64,000 nt of DNA from assembly GCA_961205875.1 (NCBI GenBank), contig OY540822.1, positions 560,501 to 624,500 of the forward strand, read 5' to 3'. The stretch is from Sialis fuliginosa. Taxonomy: Eukaryota; Arthropoda; Insecta; Megaloptera; Sialidae. Below, one piece after another: positions 1 through 11,882 of the stretch. Position 1 is the stretch's first letter. Each line of letters opens with the position of its first letter. Made by a program: the position numbers and the translations under genes. Under the pieces are notes generated by a model, which was not told the origin of the DNA, did no database searches, and was given only the letters and a program-made list of their open reading frames with translations.

Positions 1-860
1 TAACCGTTAATATTACTATGCCAAAATTGATATTGTTGTTTTTATTAAAAACTAATTTATTGGCACTCATGCCAATCACTAAACAAATGTTTCCAAATTA
101 ATTATTTGTTTTAAATGCCTAAAAAATTGTATAATCGAAACTAAATAGAATTTTGAAGTTATTTTATAAAGAATATTTTTTTTTTATTTCTTGGCAGTGA
201 TAATAACTATACCCAGAGCAGGATGCCAATCATTATAATCAAAATATAAATATCAGTCACTATACGTTTCTGAATTGCTAATTAATAGTCTAATTTCTAT
301 TGTGTTTTCTTTTCAACGTTTTTATTTAATAACCACATTCAGAACTTATCTAACTTTATTTCAGAAAATTTAAAACATGCCTAAAGTATCGTCTAGGCAG
401 CACTTCACATGGTGATGCGTATTGGTGATGTAGATGTGACAAATATTTGTTATGTTTGTGAATATCTCAAATTGGTCATCCACACATGGTGTTCAAACTT
501 TATTTGACAAATAATGCATAGACCAGTGAAAAATTATCAATGAAAATTGTAAAATTAATTTCATATTTTTTTTAACTAAAAAATATTTTAATTGCAATAA
601 ACTTATTATTGTTAAAAAAATCCCCCCCCCAAAAAAAAAAAAATTCCGCCCCGCATTACCTTCTTAAAAAAGGGTCACCCTATTAGAAACCAAAAATTAT
701 AATAACGATTATGTTTTATATTTATAAGAATTGGAATAATTGAGAAAGCCAGGTGAGAGGGTAAAGACAGATATTTCCGTATTGAAAGACTGACAAAGAG
801 AATGTAAATAGTTACAATTTTGGAATTTAAACAATATTATATTATATTTATATTTTTATA
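1..860. other. AT-rich sequence, no gene seen
   Basis: Low-complexity AT-rich DNA with a C-run/A-run stretch at about 620-645. No supported gene or element boundary. Confidence 0.5.
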
Positions 861-865
861 ATTAA

Positions 866-1640
866 TATTTATTGTGATTTTATAAGTATAAAAAATATTT
901 TGTTCGTTAAAAATTTATTATTAAATATGTATATATTACTATATTAGGGGCCATCCATAAATTACGTCACACGAATTTCATGATTTTTTACACCCCCCCC
1001 CGTCCTTGTTACAGCTGGTCACATTTGTGAGACCCCCCCCTACCTAATGTGACGTCACATATTTTGCAATTTTACACCTTAAAATTATTAAAACGTTTAA
1101 AATGTCTACAAAAAAGCTAGTATATTATATTTTGAAATGTGATGTCACAAAATTAAGGACCCCTTCCACCCCTTGTCACACAATGTCACACTTCGTCGAC
1201 CCCCCTAAACGTGTGACGTAATTTATGGATGGCCCCTTATTAATACCATTTCATATGATTTTAGAAGTAAAAAAAATATTTTGTTTGTTAAATGTTTATT
1301 ATTAATATATATTTTACTGTTATTAATATCATTTAATGTGATTTTAGAAGTAAAAAAAATATTTTGTTTCCTTAAAGTTTATTATTAATATATATTTTAC
1401 TATTATTAATATCATTTAATGTGATTTTAGAAGTAAAAAAAATATTTTGTTTGCTAAAAGTTTATTATGAATTTGTTTTTGATAATTAATGCTAATTAAT
1501 GTGATTTTAGAAGTAAAAAAAAAATTTTGTTTGGTAAAAGTTTATTATTAATGTGTATTTTATATTTAATATCATTTAATGTGATTTTATAAGTATGAAA
1601 TATATGTTTTGTTTACTAAAACTTTATTTTTAATAGAAAT
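866..1640. repeat. Tandem repeat of about 82 bp, interrupted by a MITE
   Basis: The phrase TGATTTTAGAAGTAAAAAAA (or close variants) recurs at about 876, 1256, 1339, 1421, 1502 and 1580, each followed by ATATTTTGTTT and a TTTATTATTAATATATATTT-like stretch. The spacing is about 82 bp apart from the gap filled by the element at 947-1236. Non-coding. Confidence 0.7.
947..1236. mobile_element. MITE, PIF/Harbinger-like
   Basis: 290 bp with terminal inverted repeats GGGGCCATCCATAAATTACG and its complement ending in GGATGGCCCC, flanked on both sides by TTA (944-946, 1237-1239). GG-starting termini and a TTA duplication fit PIF/Harbinger. It carries C-rich runs and no ORF. It sits inside the 82-bp tandem repeat. 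Confidence 0.7.
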
Positions 1641-2263
1641 ATATTAAGTGCCAATTACTGATACCTATAGTGTCAATTACTATGCCAAGTGTGCCAATAA
1701 TTGTGCTTTTGTACCATTTTTTGTTCTTTTTGGATTATATTATATAATTGGATACTTATAATTAATATAAATTTTTATTATATTCCTTAATCCCTACAAA
1801 TCAATATCCACCATAATTTAACCTGTAATACTGATTATCTAAAAAAATATCGTCTTTCAAAATCGAGTTTTAACTTAAAGTGCCAATCATTGTATAGTTT
1901 ACCCTATGTATATTTCCATGTGGGATACAATATTAGTTTTTATTGTCTACGCATCGCAATGTCGACTGTATAGTTCATTTGACGTTTAACAACTAGTCAT
2001 GTTATTGTTTGATGTATTGTCTATGTATATACGTATAAGCCTTTAGGTAAATTGTATTGTTGAAAAACTTACAAAATAATACAACTAAAGTTTTATTAAT
2101 TATTTATTTACATTGAATATGATCCAAAGAAAATATATTATTGTCTATTTTAATGACTATCATATGACAACTAGAATATATAGTACTTAATTTGACTAGC
2201 AGAGTCGGCAAATGTGTGCTGGAGCTTAAATCACAAAACGCGATACTGTACTGCCATACGTAA
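1641..2263. other. AT-rich sequence, no gene seen
   Basis: No repeat structure or credible coding region; a 63-codon reading frame on the minus strand has no supporting feature. Confidence 0.45.
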
Positions 2264-2831
2264 TAGTCGGAGAGGTGAGCGACAAAATATTGCAACTACT
2301 TTATAAAGGCTGCTTTTTTGATATTACGTCACATTTGTAGTGTAGAGATACAGCCTGCTGTCAGTCAGCTAGTATCGTTAGCGTTTGGCGCGGGGGCGGC
2401 TTTATTTTTGTAAAAATGTTACAACTACTTTATAAAATCTGAAAATTTATTTGTAAGCAGTATACTAAGTAAGAACCCCTTTTATCATAGTCAGCCTGCA
2501 AAATCTTGTAACCGGGCGCATCAACAGCGCGTTTAACTCGTCAAAAATCTAAACGCACTGCCGACGCGCTCGGTTGCAAGATTTTGAAGGCTGACTATGA
2601 TAAAAGGGGTTCTTACTTAGTATACTGCTTACAAATAAATTTTCAGATTTTATAAAGTAGTTGCAACGTGTATCGATTTTGTACAAAAATAAAGCCGCCC
2701 CCGCGCCAAACGCCAACGATACTAGCTGACTGACAGCAGGCTGTATCTCTTCACTACAAATGTGACGTAATATCAAAAAAGCAGCCTTTATAAAGTAGTT
2801 GCAATATTTTGTCGCTTACCTCTTGGACTAT
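2264..2831. mobile_element. Foldback element, about 570 bp
   Basis: Long near-perfect inverted repeat: left arm from about 2264 (GAGGTGAGCGACAAAATATT at 2272) and right arm ending near 2831, with a short GC-richer loop around 2510-2570 containing GCGCG motifs. The arms include the matching segments with CGTCACATTTGTAG and GGCGCGGGGGCGGC. The 75-codon minus-strand ORF in the right arm is a by-product. Confidence 0.75.
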
Positions 2832-2856
2832 AAAGTGACCAGAATTCTAATAGTTT

Positions 2857-3991
2857 AACCAATAAAAATCGCTAATGTTTAAGGGTAAGTAACGTACATT
2901 TTTGAAAAACTATCTTTTTACTAAAATTTAAATAAAAATATCAGAGTTGAATATTTTTTAGTGAAACCAAGGTATTTGCACATACAAACAAAATGAGACC
3001 TCCCAAAATAATATTCAATTATTAGAACGGGTGCAAGTGCGCATAGAAATACACTGAAATTTTGTTGTATACAATTTTAAAAAATTACATTTTTCCAAAC
3101 AAAATAATAGATTCAGTCCAATAAAGGAAGCATTTTGACATGAAATTAAGGGGGCAAGGAATTTTATGATTGTTTCTTATAGATTTTGAACCGGAAAATT
3201 CGAAAAAAATAACCCGGACTAGCGAAAATTGGTGTAACACCCTTAAAAATGGGGTTTAAGGGTGAAAACCCCATTTCCAACCGTTTTTTTCAATTTATCA
3301 CAAAATCTGAAGCGATGATGGTATATTTTTATGATTGATATACATATGTTCAGGACACTCAGACGAATCGATTGTGACCACATATACTAAATTTGGTCAA
3401 AAATTACCTCTTCCAAAGGGCTTAAAAGACGTAAAAATGCACTTACCATTAAACATTAGCGATTTTCATTGGTTAAACTACTAATATTTTTAAAAATATG
3501 GTTGGTTATTATTCTTTGGAACTTCAGGAATAATTTGAGCCTAGTTACGAGTCATTTGGATGATTTTATCAAAAGTTATTAATTTTTAAACTATTTTCCC
3601 CGAAAAGATGCATTTTTACGTCTTTTAAGCCCTTTGAAAGACGTAATTTTTGGCTAAATTTAGTATATGTGGTCACAATCGATTCGTCTAAGTGTCCTGA
3701 ACATATAACAATTATAAAAAGATACCATCGTTGCTTTAGATTTTGTGATAATTTCTAAAAACGGTTGGAAATGGGTTTTTCACCTTTAAACCCTATTTTA
3801 AGGGTGTTGCACCACTTTTCGCTAGTCCGGGTTATTTTTTTCGAATTCTCCGGTTCAAAATCTATAAGAATCAATTCGTTTCACTAAAAAATATTTAACC
3901 CTGGTGTTTTTATTTAAATTTTAGTAAAAATGTAGTTTTTCAAAAAATTACGTTACTTACCCTTAAACATTAGCGATTTTCGTTAGTTAAA
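2857..3991. mobile_element. Foldback element, about 1.13 kb
   Basis: The left arm begins with GTTTAACCAATAAAAATCGC and the right arm ends with the diverged complement at 3949-3991. Inner blocks such as AACCCGGACTAGCG / CGCTAGTCCGGGTT also pair. Centre near 3470-3540. Part of the right arm recurs at 5150-5275. Confidence 0.7.
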
Positions 3992-4264
3992 CGATTAATA
4001 TTTTTTTTAAATTATGGTTGATCATTATTCTTTGGAACTTCAGGAACAATTTGACGCTAATTACGAGTAATTTGGATGATTTTAAGAAAAGTTATTAATT
4101 TTTAAACTATTTTCCCGAAAAGATGCATTTTTCTGTCTTTTAAGCCCTCTGGAAGAGGTAATTTTTGGAAAAAGCCAAGTGTTGGGCACGCACATGGTAG
4201 GTTTCCGTAGTCATTACGATTTATAAACAAGAGTTATTTCAACGGACGCTCTGATAACGACATT

Positions 4265-5112
4265 TAAATGCAAATATATCGTGACTGAAGGGTTAAAATC
4301 AAAAGGTCATATAACATTTTTTGTTGCGTTTTAGGAGACCTATCTAAAGATACCCCACTCAATGGGGTAAGTGAAAATAAATTTGAGTACAATTTTTAGT
4401 CTATGGGAGGGGCTCCAAAATAATTTTGAGTGTTCGTTATAATTTTCAGTGAAAGTACTAATTCAAAGCTACATTCTGAATTTTTTTCAGATTTTTTGAA
4501 TAGATAGTTTAGAAATTAGGGTGGGGGGGACACTCTGATAACGACATTTAAATGTAAATATATCGTGACTGAAGGGTTAAAATCAAAAGATCATTTAACA
4601 TTTTTTGTTGCATTTTGGGAGACCTATCCAATGACCGCCCACTCAATGGGTTAAGTGAAAAAAAAATGTGAGTTCACTTTTCAGTCTATGGGAGGGGAGT
4701 CCAAAATAATTTTGACAGTGTTCGTTATAATTTTCAGTGGAAGTACTAATTAAAAGCTACATTCTGAATTTATTTCAGATTTTTTAAATTGATAGTTTAG
4801 AAATTAGGATGGGGGAACGCTTTTATCACGACTTTGAACGCAAAGATATCGTGACTGAAGGGTTAAAATCAAAATGTCATATTACATTTTTTATTACATT
4901 TTAGGAGACCTATCTAAAGTTATCCCACTTAATGGATTAAGTGAAAATTTTTTTTTGAAAATACTTTTCAGTTTATGGAAAGGGGGTCTAAACAATTTTT
5001 TTTTCAAAAATATTATCATTTCTGTTTTTGGGTTGTCAATCTTCGTCCGTATACCAAATTTCATCTTAATCGGCTTAAAATTTTTGAGGACGGACGGACG
5101 GACGGACGGAAA
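4265..5112. repeat. Three direct copies of a roughly 285-bp unit ending in a GACG microsatellite
   Basis: The phrase ATCGTGACTGAAGGGTTAAA recurs at about 4278, 4560 and 4847, each followed by similar blocks (AGGAGACCTATC, TCAGTTTATGG). The last copy leads to (GACG)n at about 5089-5112. Related GACG-ending fragments occur at 28130-28320, 62570-62710 and 63475-63540. A 103-codon ORF through the microsatellite is not a credible gene. Confidence 0.6.
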
Positions 5113-5295
5113 TGACGAAACTATAAGGTTTCCTAGTTTTCTACGGAAACCTAAAAACGGTTGGAAATGGGGTTTTCACCCTTAAACCCCGTTTTTAAGG
5201 GTGTTGCACCACTTTTCGCTTGTCCGGGTTATTTTTTTCAAATTCTCCGGTTCAAAATCTATAAGAATCAATCATAAAATTGCTTGCCCTCTAAA

Positions 5296-5722
5296 TTTTC
5301 CTCTTTCTCACTTTTCACTGCTTTCTTTAATAATATTATCGTATATAATATGTAGAACATATATATTTTATATGAATAATTTATATATTTTCTATAATTA
5401 TTTTATAAATTACATATAATTTTCAAAACTTATGTTTTTATATAAGTTAAACTTATATATATTTCCATGTGGGCGTCTACTGTGTCATCACAGAACTCTT
5501 CAAACTTTTTTTCCTCTTTCTCACTTTTCACTGCTTTCTTTAATAATATTATCGTATATAATATGTAGAACATATATATTTTATATGAATAATTTATATA
5601 TTTTCTATAATTATTTTATAAATTACATATAATTTTCAAAACTTATGTTTTTATATAAGTTAAACTTATATATATTTCCATGTGGGCGTCTACTGTGTCA
5701 TCACAGAACTCTTCAAACTTTT
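5296..5722. repeat. Perfect-looking tandem duplication, 213-bp unit
   Basis: TTTTCCTCTTTCTCACTTTT starts at 5296 and again at 5509, and the whole unit through CAGAACTCTTCAAACTTTTT is repeated. It appears recent. The two overlapping ORFs it carries share their C-terminal half only because of the duplication. Confidence 0.85.
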
Positions 5723-6095
5723 TAATCCCCAAAAACCACTGGTTGAATGGCAATTTTTTTTTTCCTCTTTGCGCCCCCGAAAACAGCTTGGTAGTGAGGA
5801 TTAATAGTTTTAAAAATTTAAAAAAACGTTATACTACCCAGCGTTATGAATTTATGAATTATTCAACCTCCTGAAGGGGATAGTTTTTAGGATTGAAAAA
5901 GTGAGGAATATTCCCAGGTACACTCGGAGTAAAAGGCTTTTTTTGGAATTTAAGGAATTTTTGTACCCTTTTTCAAGGGTAAAAAAAACCTGAGACCTGA
6001 TGGAGCAATTGTGAGGTCAGATTCGGTTTCAGCAACCCCGAAAAATATAAAAATGAGTTGGTCTAGTTTCTGGCACATGATTTTTTTTTGGCTGT
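5723..6095. other. Unassigned stretch upstream of the exon array
   Basis: AT-rich, with no recognisable first exon, TATA element or repeat structure. If the gene's 5' exon lies close by it is not evident here. Confidence 0.4.
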
Positions 6096-6158
6096 GTAAT
6101 AATTAAATCTTACATATTTTCAACACATTTAATTAAATACAAACAATTTTATTTGTAG

Positions 6159-6233
6159 CCAGACTCTAACTGGATACTAGAATTTATTTATAGAAAACCC
6201 TAATTTGTTTCTTGAAAATATTAAAAATACAAA
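6159..6233 (+). pseudogene. Decayed first repeat exon
   Basis: Homologous to the 99-bp exons but shortened by internal deletions to about 75 bp. It runs into an in-frame TAA, and the donor position reads AGATAATA rather than AGGTAACA. It still has an ATTTGTAG acceptor. It marks the left edge of the array and is probably not spliced as a functional exon. Confidence 0.65.
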
Positions 6234-6419
6234 GATAATACATATTCAGATTTTCTAGTTAATTGTAATTGAAAATTATTGATAAATTTAAACAGTCAAA
6301 TATCTCTACTTTATTTAACCCATATCTATTAAAAAACAAATTTAATAATTGACATTGATAATAATTAAATTTTATACATTTTCAAAACATTTGATTAAAT
6401 ATAAACATTTTTTTTGTAG

Positions 6420-9400
6420 ACGGACTACTTTACTGGATATTACAATCCTAATTTATTTATAGAAGACCAAAACCTCCCTAATTTATTTCTGGAAGACCAA
6501 AATATTGAAAATACAAAGGTAACACATATAAAGATTTTCTAGTTAATTGTAATAGCAAATTATTGATAAATTTAAACAGTCAAATGTCTCTACTGTATTC
6601 AACCTCTATCTATTAAAAAACAAATTTAATAATTGGCATTGATAATAATTAAATTTTATACATTTTCAATACATTTGATTAAATATAAACAATTTTTTTG
6701 TAGACGGACTACTTTACTGGATATTACAATCCTAATTTATTTATAGAAGACCAAAACGTCCCTAATTTATTTCTGGAAGACCAAAATATTGAAAATACAA
6801 AGGTAACACATATAAAGATTTTCTAGTTAATTGTAATTGCAAATTATTGATAAAAAACAGTAAAACATCTCTACTTTATTTAACCCCTATCTATTAAAAA
6901 ACAAATTTAATAATTGGCATTGATAATAATTAAATTTTATACATTTTCAATACATTTGATTAAATATAAACAATATTTTTTAGCCGGATTCTTCTACTGG
7001 ATATTACAATCCTAATTTATTTATAGAAGACCAAAACCTCCCTAATTTATTTCTGGAAGACCAAAATGTTGAAAATACAAAGGTAACACATATTAAGATT
7101 TTCTAGTTAATTGTAATTGCACATTATTGATAAATTTAAACGGTAAAACATCGCTACTTTATTTAATCCCTAATATAATTATTAAGAAACAAATTTAATA
7201 ATTGGCATTGATACTAATTAAATTTTATTCATTTTCAATACATTTGATTAAATATAAACAATTTTTTTGTAGACGGACTACTTTACTGGATATTACAATC
7301 CTAATTTATTTATAGAAGACCAAAACCTCCCTAATTTGCTTCTGGAAGACCAAAATATTGAAAATACAAAGGTAACACATATAAAGATTTTCTAGTTAAT
7401 TGTAATTGCAAATTATTGATAAAAAACAGTAAAACATCTCTACTTTATTTAACCCCTATCTATTAAAAAACAAATTTAATAATTGGCATTGATAATAATT
7501 AAATTTTAGACATTTTTAATACATTTGATTAAATATAAACAATTTTTTTGTAGACGGACTACTTTACTGGATATTACAATCCTAATTTATTTATGAAAGA
7601 CCAAAACCTCCCTAATTTATTTCTGGAAAACCAAAATATTGAAAATACAAAGGTAACACATATAAAGATTTTCTAGTTAATTGTAATTGCAAATTATTGA
7701 TAAATTTAAACGGTAAAACATCTCTACTTTATTTAATCCATATCTATTAAAAAACAAATTTAATAATTGGCATTGATAATAATTAAATTTTATACATTTT
7801 CAATACATTTGATTAAATATAAACAATATTTTTTAGCCGGATTCTTCTACTGGATATTACAATCCTAATTTATTTATAGAAGACCAAAACCTCCCTAATT
7901 TATTTCTGGAAGACCAAAATGTTGAAAATACAATGGTAACACATATAAAGATTTTCTAGTTAATTGTAATTGCAAATTATTGATAAATTTAAACAGTCAA
8001 ATGTCTCTACTGTATTCAACCCCTATCTATTAAGGGCGGGGTAAGGTTAATTCGTACAAAAAAAGGCATGTTTTTTTGAATTTTTTGTGACGACACAGTT
8101 AAAATCTCTTTATTAAAACCAATGGTATATTAAAGAATGACATTCGAAGAATGTTGTATAAAATTTTCACGAAGAAATATTAAAAAATACGGCAATGGCA
8201 GCAATTATTCGAACGTCTCTCGGAAAAAAGTAGAATTACGGTGCCCCTCATAACTTTGTGCTGGATCATCCGAAATCAAAAAATCAAAGTTCATTCGTTA
8301 GATAATAGTTTTCCCCAGGTAACGCTGGGAGGGTTTTTCGAAATTTAATTTTTTCACTTTTTTGGAACACTTTGAAGCGAAAAACGCGAAAAAATCGGCT
8401 AATTTGTTATTGTAAAATAAAAATTATTAACAATTTTGAAAAAAACTCTCCAGCGTTACCTCGTAAATTATGTACAGAAATAGTGTTCAAAATTTCAAAA
8501 GGATCGGTGCAGTAGTTTTGACGTTATGAGGGGCACCGACTTTGAAAAAGTGAGTTGTGGGGAAAACGCTTTAAAGTTTTGAACACTAAAAAAAACAATA
8601 GCGCGCTCGGGTAGGTATAAAAATCCGCCAGATATAAAAATACTCATAACATCGTCAATTTTGCTCCAATCGACTTGAAATTTAGACACAATATTCTTGA
8701 AATATTATGCATTCAGTTTAAAAAATAAAAAAAAATTCAAAATAAAAATTTTTTAAAACCTTACCCCGCCCTTAAAAAACAAATTTACTAATTGGCATTG
8801 ATAATAATTAAATTTTATACATTTTCAATACATTTGATTAAATATAAACAATTTTTTTGTAGACGGACTACTTTACTGGATATTACAATCCTAATTTATT
8901 TATAGAAGACCAAAACGTCCCTAATTTATTTCTGGAAGACCAAAATATTGAAAATACAAAGGTAACACATATAAAGATTTTCTAGTTAATTGTAATTGCA
9001 AATTATTGATAAATTTAAACAGTTAAATGTCTCTACTGTATTCAACCCCTATCTATTAAAAAACAAATTTAATAATTGGCATTGATAATAATTAAATTTT
9101 ATACATTTTCAATACATTTGATTAAATATAAACAATTTTTTTGTAGACGGACTACTTTACTGGATATTACAATCCTAATTTATTTATAGAAGACCAAAAC
9201 CTCCCTAATTTATTTCTGGAAGACCAAAATATTGAAAATACAAAGGTAACACATATAAAGATTTTCTAGTTAATTGTAATTGCAAATTATTGATAAAAAA
9301 CAGTAAAACATCTCTACTTTATTTAACCCCTCTCTATTAAAAAACAAATTTAATAATTGGCATTGATAATAATTAAATTTTATACATTTTCAATACATTT

Positions 9401-11790
9401 GATTAAATATAAACAATTTTTTGTAGCCGGACTCTTCTACTGGATATTACAATCCTAATTTATTTATAGAAGACCAAAACCTCCCTAATTTATTTCTGGA
9501 AGACCAAAATATTGAAAATACAAAGATAACACATATAAAGATTTTCTAGTTAATTGTAATTGCAAATTATTGATAAAAAACAGTAAAACATCTCTACTTT
9601 ATTCAACCTCTATCTATTAAAAAACAAATTTATTAATTGGCATTGATAATAATTAAATTTTATACATTTTCAATACATTTGATTAAATATAAACAATATT
9701 TTTTAGCCGGATTCTTCTACTGGATATTACAATCCTAATTTATTTATAGAAGACCAAAACCTCCCTAATTTATTTCTGGAAGACCAAAATGTTGAAAATA
9801 CAAAGGTAACACATATTAAGATTTTCTAGTTAATTGTAATTGCAAATTATTGATAAATTTAAACAGTCAAATGTCTCTACTGTATTCAACCTCTATCTAT
9901 TAAAAAACAAATTTAATAATTGGCATTGATAATAATTAAATTTTATTCATTTTCAATACATTTGATTAAATATAAACAATTTTTTTGTAGACGGACTACT
10001 TTACTGGATATTACAATCCTAATTTATTTATAGAAGACCAAAACGTCCCTAATTTATTTCTGGAAGACCAAAATATTGAAAATACAAAGGTAACACATAT
10101 AAAGATTTTCTAGTTAATTGTAATTGCAAATTATTGATAAAAAACAGTAAAACATCTCTACTTTATTTAACCCCTATCTATTAAAAAACAAATTTAATAA
10201 TTGGCATTGATAATAATTAAATTTTATACATTTTCAATACATTTGATTAAATATAAACAATATTTTTTAGCCTGATTCTTCTACTGGATATTACAATCCT
10301 AATTTATTTATAGAAGACCAAAACCTCCCTAATTTATTTCTGGAAGACCAAAATATTGAAAATACAAAGATAACACATATAAAGATTTTCTAGTTAATTG
10401 TAATTGCAAATTATTGATAAAAAACAGTAAAACATCTCTACTTTATTCAACCTCTATCTATTAAAAAACAAATTTATTAATTGGCATTGATAATAATTAA
10501 ATTTTATACATTTTCAATACATTTGATTAAATATAAACAATATTTTTTAGCCTGATTCTTCTACTGGATATTACAATCCTAATTTATTTATAGAAGACCA
10601 AAACCTCCCTAATTTATTTCTGGAAGACCAAAATGTTGAAAATACAAAGGTAACACATATTAAGATTTTCTAGTTAATTGTAATTGCAAATTATTGATAA
10701 ATTTAAACAGTAAAACATCGCTACTTTATTTAATCCCTAATATAATTATTAAGAAACAAATTTAATAATTGGCATTGATAATAATTAAATTTTATTCATT
10801 TTCAATACATTTGATTAAATATAAACAATTTTTTTGTAGACGGACTACTTTACTGGATATTACAATCCTAATTTATTTATAGAAGACCAAAACGTCCCTA
10901 ATTTATTTCTGGAAGACCAAAATATTGAAAATACAAAGGTAACACATATAAAGATTTTCTAGTTAATTGTAATTGCAAATTATTGATAAAAAACAGTAAA
11001 ACATCTCTACTTTATTTAACCCCTATCTATTAAAAAACAAATTTAATAATTGGCATTGATAATAATTAAATTTTATACATTTTCAATACATTTGATTAAA
11101 TATAAACAATATTTTTTAGCCTGATTCTTCTACTGGATATTACAATCCTAATTTATTTATAGAAGACCAAAACCTCCCTAATTTATTTCTGGAAGACCAA
11201 AATGTTGAAAATACAAAGGTAACACATATTAAGATTTTCTAGTTAATTGTAATTGCAAATTATTGATAAATTTAAACAGTAAAACATCGCTACTTTATTT
11301 AATCCCTAATATAATTATTAAGAAACAAATTTAATAATTGGCATTGATAATAATTAAATTTTATTCATTTTCAATACATTTGATTAAATATAAACAATTT
11401 TTTGTAGCCGGACTCTTCTACTGGATATTACAATCCTAATTTATTTATAGAAGACCAAAACCCCCCTAATTTATTTCTGGAAGACCAAAATATTGAAAAT
11501 ACAAAGGTAACACATATAAAGATTTTCTAGTTAATTGTAATTGCAAATTATTGATAAATTTAAACAGTTAAATGTCTCTACTGTATTCAACGCCTATCTA
11601 TTAAAAAACAAATTTAATAATTGGCATTGATAATAATTAAATTTTATATATTTTCAATACATTTGATTAAATATAAACAATTTTTTTGTAGACGGACTAC
11701 TTTACTGGATATTACAATCCTAATTTATTTATAGAAGACCAAAACCTCCCTAATTTATTTCTGGAAGACCAAAATATTGAAAATACAAAG
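6420..11790 (+). CDS. Tandem array of 17 symmetric 99-bp exons
   Basis: Exons: 6420-6518, 6704-6802, 6984-7082, 7273-7371, 7554-7652, 7837-7935, 8863-8961, 9147-9245, 9427-9525, 9707-9805, 9991-10089, 10271-10369, 10551-10649, 10840-10938, 11120-11218, 11408-11506, 11692-11790. Each is exactly 33 codons, has a T-rich tract plus TAG before it, and lacks stops in the one open frame. Two classes occur: nine copies begin TDYFTGYYN after TTTTTGTAG, eight begin PDSSTGYYN (acceptor TTTTTTAG or TTTTGTAG). All continue with near-identical PNLFIEDQNL and PNLFLEDQNI repeats and end ENTK (ENTM in the 7837 copy). Fifteen copies are followed by GTAACAC; copies 9427 and 10271 have AT instead of GT. The 7554 copy changes FIEDQ to FMKDQ. 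The product segment would be an Asn/Asp/Glu-rich, Leu/Phe-punctuated repeat of unknown function. No known domain recognised. Confidence 0.72.
8034..8771. mobile_element. TTAA MITE inserted in an array intron (piggyBac-like)
   Basis: 738 bp with perfect 15-bp terminal inverted repeats (GGGCGGGGTAAGGTT) flanked by TTAA at 8030-8033 and 8772-8775. Sister introns show the empty site as TATTAAAAAAC, so the insertion and TTAA duplication can be read directly. Subterminal inverted blocks occur (GGTGCCCCTCATAAC at about 8240 and its complement at about 8522). No transposase. TTAA specificity fits piggyBac-type mobilisation. Confidence 0.88.
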
Positions 11791-11882
11791 GTAACACATA
11801 TAAAGATTTTCTAGTTAATTGTAATTGCAAATTATTGATAATTTTAAACGGTAAAACATCGCTACTTTATTTAATCCCTAAT

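Larger units (their letters stand above)
6096..11882 (+). repeat. Exon-intron tandem repeat, 280-289 bp units in about 0.85-kb three-unit blocks
   Basis: The repeat unit is one 99-bp exon plus one intron of 181-190 bp. Intron length classes recur (AAAAAACAG versus ATTTAAACAG, and a longer form with TAATATAATTATTAAG). The order of the two exon classes runs roughly in threes, and copies 9427 and 10271, 844 bp apart, share the same donor loss and the same downstream intron variants, so blocks of three units were duplicated. The left boundary is near 6096, where unit-like sequence begins partway through an intron; the right edge is cut by an inserted element at about 11883. Confidence 0.85.

Noticed and set aside
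6096..11882. Regular spaced repeats resembling a CRISPR array
   Set aside because: Units are 280-289 bp, both parts are repeated, there are no unique spacers, and splice sites and a codon-length exon explain the pattern.
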